From positions 853,501 through 917,500 of the forward strand of contig WPIO01000076.1 of assembly GCA_009760855.2 (NCBI GenBank): a stretch of 64,000 nucleotides of DNA, written 5' to 3'. Of this stretch, positions 58,278-64,000 are shown in pieces (positions within the stretch are counted from its first letter, which is position 1; each line of letters starts with the position of its first letter). Origin of the DNA: Cristatella mucedo. Its lineage: Eukaryota > Bryozoa > Phylactolaemata > Cristatellidae. The notes beneath the pieces were generated by a model, which had not been told where the DNA came from, made no database searches, and was given only the letters and a program-made list of their open reading frames with translations. The position numbers and the translations under genes were made by a program.

Positions 58278-58445
58278 TCCTAGCTGATTAAACAGCCTCT
58301 TTTTGTATAGCGACAGAAGAGCCTTTACGGCTATCACCACCGCTTGCAGTGGCGATAAAGAATCGCCCACCGCAGGAATCGAACCCATGACCTCGGGACC
58401 AAGGTCGTGAAAGCAACCGCCTTACCTAGTGTGCCATCACAGCAA
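58278..58445 (-). mobile_element. SINE-A copy
   Basis: Read on +: TAGCTGATTAAACAGCCTCT, TTTTGTATAGCGACAGAAGA, GCCTTTACGGCTATCACCAC, CGCTTGCAGTGGCGATAAAG, AATCGCCCACCGCAGGAATC, GAACCCATGACCTCGGGACC and CTTACCTAGTGTGCCATCAC. The closest partner is the 38.4 kb copy. Confidence 0.9.
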
Positions 58446-58635
58446 TATTATATATTAGTCTGCTTATTGGGAAGCAATAGTTAGCACAGCCATACTCTGT
58501 GGTTCAGGTTTCAAAGTTAGCCATGTGTATCAACCAGGGAAAAGCTTAGCAGATATCTCAGAAAAATTGTCAATGTTTCAGTCTACACTAAATGTAATGA
58601 GTACTCCAAGTTCCTTGATTTTTGTCGAAGGTGTA

Positions 58636-58800
58636 TAACATATATTTTAATAAATATATAGTTTTTATGTATAATAGATAATTGTAATACATAGACACAG
58701 TATATGTATATATATATATTAAAAAGAAATCTATATATATATATATATATATAGAAATACTATATACTATATATATATATATATAGAAATACTATATTAT
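58636..58800. repeat. TA-rich repeat with GAAATACTATA units
   Basis: (TA)n blocks are separated by GAAATACTATA motifs, forming a roughly 40-bp higher-order repeat at 58720-58800. Confidence 0.92.
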
Positions 58801-59364
58801 ACTCTAAGCAATAAGCTTAGAGCTGGGCTCATTTGGCAGTTGGCTGCTCTGGAGCCATTATCTGTGAGCACGCGCACGTGACATGCCAGCCAATAAAATT
58901 GCAGCCAGGGGTAACACACTTCGGAACATGGGTACGACAAAACATGGAATAAGCTGACGCTGGCATGATGAGGTCTGACAGGCTGCAGCAGCAGCAGAGC
59001 GGTAGAAGGCCACAGTGATGCCTCCATAATTAGCTACACTTACAGCTGGTACTGTCGAAAACTCATACCAGCAGAATGCCCGAATTTAAACGTGACTGAA
59101 TATTCATTCATATTTGCAGCATATTTGCATCGTCCTTGCGACACTGCGTACGAGTACACTGCGAGTTCCTTACAGCCATCAAAACCAATGAAGCAGGGTA
59201 GCATGGTCGTGCCGACAAACAAACTGTCAAAGTGTTGGCAACCCAAATGTTGCCTTTTTAAGGTAAGGAGTTCATCAGCGTGAAGAAAGCCAATCGCATA
59301 TGCATGCACAGCAGAAGCAATTGCCTTCAATCCACTGCAGCTGCTGCTCGAGCGGCGGTCGGTC

Positions 59365-59730
<366 letters not shown>

Positions 59731-61589
59731 TATGCCTTTCCCCACTCTCTTTCTCCCTCTTGCCTCATATCTCTCAATCTCTTCCTCTTGTCCCTCTCTC
59801 CCTCAGGAGCAGCATCCTCCATTGTTAGACAGCAGCCATGTCGTGCTATGCTCTCCCCTACCACCACCACCACTGCTGCTGCTGCTGCTGCTGCTGGATC
59901 ATCTGAGATCAACAATGTGGCAATGCAATGCCCCTTCAAACGGTGAAAAATGTTCAGCTCCATGCGAACAACAACTAGAAGAGCTGAGCGGAGTTCAATC
60001 GAAGGAAAGAACCTTGCAGGTCATCGATATTATGTTTTCTGTAGAGGAGTTGTACAAGTAGTAAATTGAAACTTTATCTGGCATGCCGAGGCTCTACTAC
60101 ATCTAAAGGCGATGCTCTGTTTCAGAATCAAACTGTTCCAGAACATACTGGCCAATTCTCGACTGCTCTCGACTTCATTCACGGTGCATTGAAGCAGCTC
60201 ATGAAACAGCTACTTTATTGATTACAAAAATAAATAGGCACATTAGCCAACGAGGCCAGCTATTCCCGAAACAGGAATCATAATAGGCTTGCCGAAAATG
60301 CCGATTTAAAAAATGCACTCCATATCCAAGGCAGCTCATAACATGATACAGAAGGAAAGAAACTCGTGCATTTATGCCGAATGAAAACGACAACGACTCT
60401 TTGATGCATCGAGACAGAATTAGACTAATTTAGATAGTAGCAACTGTGACTGCAAATTATTCACACGGAAGCATTTTTTATTGGAAAACCACGGGCCTTG
60501 GAAACAAGACTTATGAAGGCCGAAGAAGCCACAGAGCAGTATACAGGCTGTGTCCCTTTCCAGAAGATCGTGCAATTTGCCTAGTAGCAGAGGATGGGTG
60601 TTCTTCTCGTCATCGTCTCCTCATCGGTCGTAGCGCCACTGAGCCAACGCTCGATGAAAGCACAAATGTGCATGCGTGAACCCGTGTGGGTGCATGCGTG
60701 CAGGCAGGCTCTCGGTACAGCTTTGATTAGCCAATGAGCCAGCAGCCTTGGCCTCGGCACTGGCTCTTTCTATGTAATGTCTCAGAGTCTGCGGGTCACA
60801 GCATGGCTGATGTGGCTGCTAGTGTTGCCGATTCTTTTGTTTGGTGGTGCAGGTTCGAGGGTGAGGCCGCCCCAATCATCACCCATGATTGCCAGAGCGG
60901 TCAAAGTGCCAGAATGGTCTCAGGCACCTTTTCATCCTTGCAATGACAGGCAACACATAATTGAAGCTTGCAAAGGTGCAAGCACGTGTCGGAGAACATA
61001 CCCTCGCGTGCACAAATGACGTTAGCAAGGCGAGAGTCTTGACCTGAGCTTCTATATAGTAAGCACGGCAGCAGCAAGAGGGGGAGGGGGAGGAGGGGGA
61101 GAAGGAGTGCCGAGATTTGTCAGCATCCGTCCATCATCCTGGTACTATGGCTGCAATTGGGCAAGTGAGCCTCATGGCCTCGACCTGTGATGCCGGTCTT
61201 TCACAACACCCTTAAATGGCCGGTTCGAAGCTGCCAGGACAAGAGTTGCCGGCCGACGTCAGCCAGAACTCCGCGAGTGTCTACTGAGTTGACGTAGGCA
61301 GCAGTGCAGCTGTGGCTGCGATTGACTGGCCACGAAGCCGGTAGCGAAACAGCAGTGCAACAACGGCAGTGTCTGTCTTAGCGTGTCTAGCAGCCTGGGC
61401 TAACCACAGAGCAATTCAGAAAGCCTTTGCTAATTAAGGTGGTTCTAGTCCCATTGCCACTGACAGCTTGAAAAGAGTGCAAATCCTATCTACCTATCAA
61501 GAGGCTGCTGATGAAGCATTGGAAGACATTAATTGGACTTGCCATAGGGACCAACCGTGGGTATTGCTGGCATGCAAGGCAGCCACTGC
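59731..61589. other. Intergenic stretch, no recognised gene
   Basis: Includes a short (GCT)n run near 59873-59896 and a GGGGGA-rich patch near 61080-61110. Frames over it are low-complexity or unrecognised. Confidence 0.45.
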
Positions 61590-61895
61590 CTCGAAGGAGG
61601 CAGCAGGCAGCAGGCAGCAGGCAACAAGCCGTGTCAGACAGCAGCTGGCTGCGCCACCATACAGTGAGCAGGCAGCAGCAACAATCAGCAGCAGCTAACA
61701 GTTGGCAGCAGCAGAAATCAGTCAGAAGCAGGCAGCAGTAGGCAACAGTTAACAGCAGCTGGCATCAGCTGGCAGCAGCAGCAGCAGCATCAGCAGGAAG
61801 CAGCCAGCATCAGCAGGCAGCAGGAAGCAGGGTATGCAACTGCAGCAGCTGCAAGCAGGTAGCAGCAGCAGAAGTAGCAGCAGCAGCAGCTGGTG
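61590..61895. repeat. CAG/GCA-rich imperfect repeat
   Basis: About 300 bp dominated by GGCAGCAGG, CAGCAG and CATCAGCAGG words. It looks like a decayed CAG expansion. Confidence 0.9.
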
Positions 61896-62155
61896 AAAGG
61901 CAAATTTGCCGGATGCGCGACCTATGGCTATGGCCTGGAGCTTGTCTCGGTTTTCCTTCCGTCCTTCATTGCAAGTACGGAAGTGCTGTGAATGGTGGCC
62001 TCGGGTGACAGCAAACACTTCGACAATGAATTGCGACCTGAGATCAACAGGCCAATACAAACCGTGTGCCTGGGAACGACTGCCGAGCCCTCAGCCGTCA
62101 TAAATATCCCATGCCGGCTGCCTGATCGGCGCTGGGTGACAATGAGGGCACACAG

Positions 62156-62212
62156 TCGAGGACCAACTCCGGTCGGTCGCAGCCTTGAGGACCAACTCCG
62201 GCCGGTCTCGTG
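62156..62212. repeat. Tandem duplication of GAGGACCAACTCCGGTCGGT
   Basis: Two copies 32 bp apart, differing by one base in the core (CCGGTCGGTC and CCGGCCGGTC). Confidence 0.88.
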
Positions 62213-62425
62213 CTCCCATTGTCACACGTGCTGGCAAGCAACGCACACACGAGTCTATTCATGTTCGTCAGAGCCTGCAGCCACGGCAAAACAGCCGTGC
62301 TCGGTTAGTTGAAAAGATCCGTTAGCCGCCGAGTCAGCTCTCTCTCTGTGTAGTGAGCCCAGCCGCCACAATCGTCATCCGAATCGCAGCCTTTTGTCTC
62401 GCGAATCCCCAACCCGATCTTCTCA

Positions 62426-62644
62426 CCTGCAAGTGTTACAGGCCACACGCAAGCGTTTCAGGCAGCTCTGGCAGTTGCTTTTCCTGACCCGCCGATTCAC
62501 GCTGGTATCTGATAAACAGTCGGTGCATCGGCGATCTTTGCAACTCGGTCTGCAGCTGCGACACTTGACCGAACTGACAATTGAGCTAGTTTTTAACTCG
62601 CCAACTTCGACGTGGTCTTTGAAATTGCAGCTTGCGCATGCGCA
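62426..62644 (-). CDS. Cys-rich frame ending in a donor-like site (possible exon, weak)
   Basis: The minus-strand frame carries five CxxC pairs (CASC, CRSC, CTDC, CQSC, CNTC) in about 70 residues, plus one extra Cys, and many Lys/Arg. That pattern is reminiscent of zinc-binding modules. It runs directly into TTGCAG/GTGAGA, a good donor, with a stop two bases into the intron. There is no ATG in frame and a stop lies just upstream, so it could only be an internal exon; the best acceptor (TTTTCTTTTTCAG near 62759) is out of frame with it. No family recognised. Confidence 0.15.
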
Positions 62645-62808
62645 CACTCAAGCACTCTCAGCCAGGTGCGTTAAGCACTTGCAGCCACGCGAGCTGCCAG
62701 GATATATCAAGGAGAGAGCCAGATCTTGACATTGCCAGTGCCAGCTGTGCATAGATAGGCTGAAAAAGAAAATCAGCAACTCGACCTGAAAAGCATCATT
62801 CGGTTGAT

Positions 62809-62870
62809 GTGCGTGTGTGTGTGTGCGCGTGTGCGTGTGTGCGTGTGCGCGGGCGTGTGTGTGTGTGTGC

Positions 62871-62901
<31 letters not shown>

Positions 62902-62984
62902 CGCGTGTGTGCGTGCGTGTGTGTGTGTGTGTGTGTGTGCGTGCGCGCGTGTGCGGGCGTGTGTGTGTGTGTGTGTGTGTGTGT
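62809..62984. repeat. TG/CG compound microsatellite
   Basis: (TG)n with frequent CGCG and CGGGCG interruptions. Confidence 0.97.
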
Positions 62985-63911
62985 AACCGAAAGTAGCTAT
63001 CAGCCTGTTGACTCAACGATGATCGAAAAATAGTTGTTGCCAAGCTGCCCACTGTAGTTAGGGGCAGGAATCTGCAAAAAGCCGCATGACCATGCCACAT
63101 TGTCCAGCTCTGATGACTGGAGTGGGCAGGACTGCCGTAGAATATGTGGCAAAGGACAATTGGCTCCCGATCTGCCTTGTTAATTGACGTTCGTTCGTCC
63201 AGGAGAAGATCACACGCTAATAGCATAATGAAGTCTTTTGATCGCTAATATCGGGCCTTTGATGTACTAGCCAGGCCTGCTGTGGGCAAGGTGGCCGTGG
63301 GTCGCATGCCTCAATTGGCTGTCATGTCAGCAGTGGTACCTCGGGGAGCAGTTAGATCACCTTTGCATAGGGAGCGCCAACCGCCAACAGGATTGAGAGG
63401 ATTGGGTTCGGCCGCTGCTGTGACCGCAGATGAAGCCACCTCACCGTGGATGCTGGCTGCGTTGGCCAGCGCCGACCAGAACAGTGGTCAACAACCGACG
63501 CCACAGCATGCTGCCGCAGCAGCTGGCCTCGGAAAAACACGATGGACGTGCCGCTGCCTTACACAGGCTGTAACTAGCCGGTACCGGTACGTCGGTGGCT
63601 TTGACAGCTGTGCCGATAGGAAAAATCTCTAAAAGTAGTCCACTCGATCCAGCGGCTACAGTTTTTTCGCCAAAACTCGGCTCGATGCGGCTGTAGATTT
63701 TCTTGTGCGAGCATGCGCGAGAATCAAGTCAGCTAGTTGGCCGAGCAGGCGAGCCGGCGAGCAGGCGAGCAGGTGGCATGCAGTCATCGCGTGCAGTTAT
63801 TGGCTGCTTGTCTGTGCTGCTTCCTCTGCTATGGGAAGCAGGGGCAGCATTGCCAGTGTCATGTAAACTGATTCGGCCATTTGCCATATGGCATGCAGCA
63901 CTGGATACCCT
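62985..63911. other. Intergenic stretch, no confident gene
   Basis: A + frame at 63309-63632 is Ala/Gln/Ser-rich and unrecognised. The remainder has repeated GGCGAGC words near 63745-63772. Confidence 0.4.
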
Positions 63912-63996
<85 letters not shown>

Positions 63997-64000
63997 CAGC
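63912..64000. repeat. (CAG)n trinucleotide repeat running to the window edge
   Basis: About 28 consecutive CAG units, the last followed by CATCAGC at the edge. The true length cannot be judged here. Confidence 0.97.

Noticed and set aside
59732-60061. 109-codon + ORF ending EELYK
   Set aside because: The ending resembles the tail of fluorescent-protein reporters, but the preceding sequence is CT/GCT-repeat translation. Coincidence, not vector contamination.

Overview
The window is animal nuclear DNA, most likely from an invertebrate bilaterian. The evidence is two spliced metazoan genes separated by tens of kilobases, consensus GT-AG splice sites, CpG-island-like sequence, tRNA-derived SINEs, L2/CR1-type LINE fragments and many long (GA)n, (TG)n, (GGA)n and (CAG)n tracts. 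Nothing bacterial, organellar or viral was recognised. I cannot name the species. The BMP ligand has the N-P-x-x-V-P spacing seen in invertebrate BMP2/4/dpp proteins rather than the vertebrate form.

Two conserved genes are recognisable. At the left edge (1-404, + strand) lies the last coding exon of ZW10, the kinetochore and ER-tether subunit. In the middle (22897-32464, - strand, with a probable promoter near 36.2 kb) lies a complete BMP2/4 (dpp-type) gene. It has two coding exons joined by an 8.2 kb intron, and the deduced preproprotein is 464 residues. The two genes converge, with about 22 kb of repeat-rich DNA between their stops. A GC-rich island at 35.2-37.6 kb carries a TATA plus inverted-CCAAT arrangement suited to the BMP promoter. 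The remaining sequence, about 26 kb to the right edge, holds no recognised conserved gene and may be regulatory or simply repeat-rich.

The repeat landscape is informative. One L2-like LINE family, with a conserved 3' hairpin and a (TAA)n tail, supplies about ten fragments; one copy has inserted into an older relative inside the BMP intron. Two tRNA-derived SINE families (called A and B here) supply about 15 copies. One SINE-B sits inside a SINE-A, and SINE-B ends in the same hairpin as the LINE, which suggests it used that LINE's machinery.

The most novel item is a small TATA-driven ORF at 33.57-33.90 kb (- strand) for a 63-residue secreted-type peptide. Broken relatives lie at 43.97-44.10 kb and 44.2-44.8 kb, the last split by a LINE tail. 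It is either a small secreted-peptide gene family or an undescribed repeat with coding capacity. Other notable structures are a perfect 21-bp palindrome, a 21-bp hairpin just downstream of the BMP stop, an 18-bp minisatellite abutting the BMP exon-2 acceptor, and a cluster of five TGACCT half-sites in the BMP intron.
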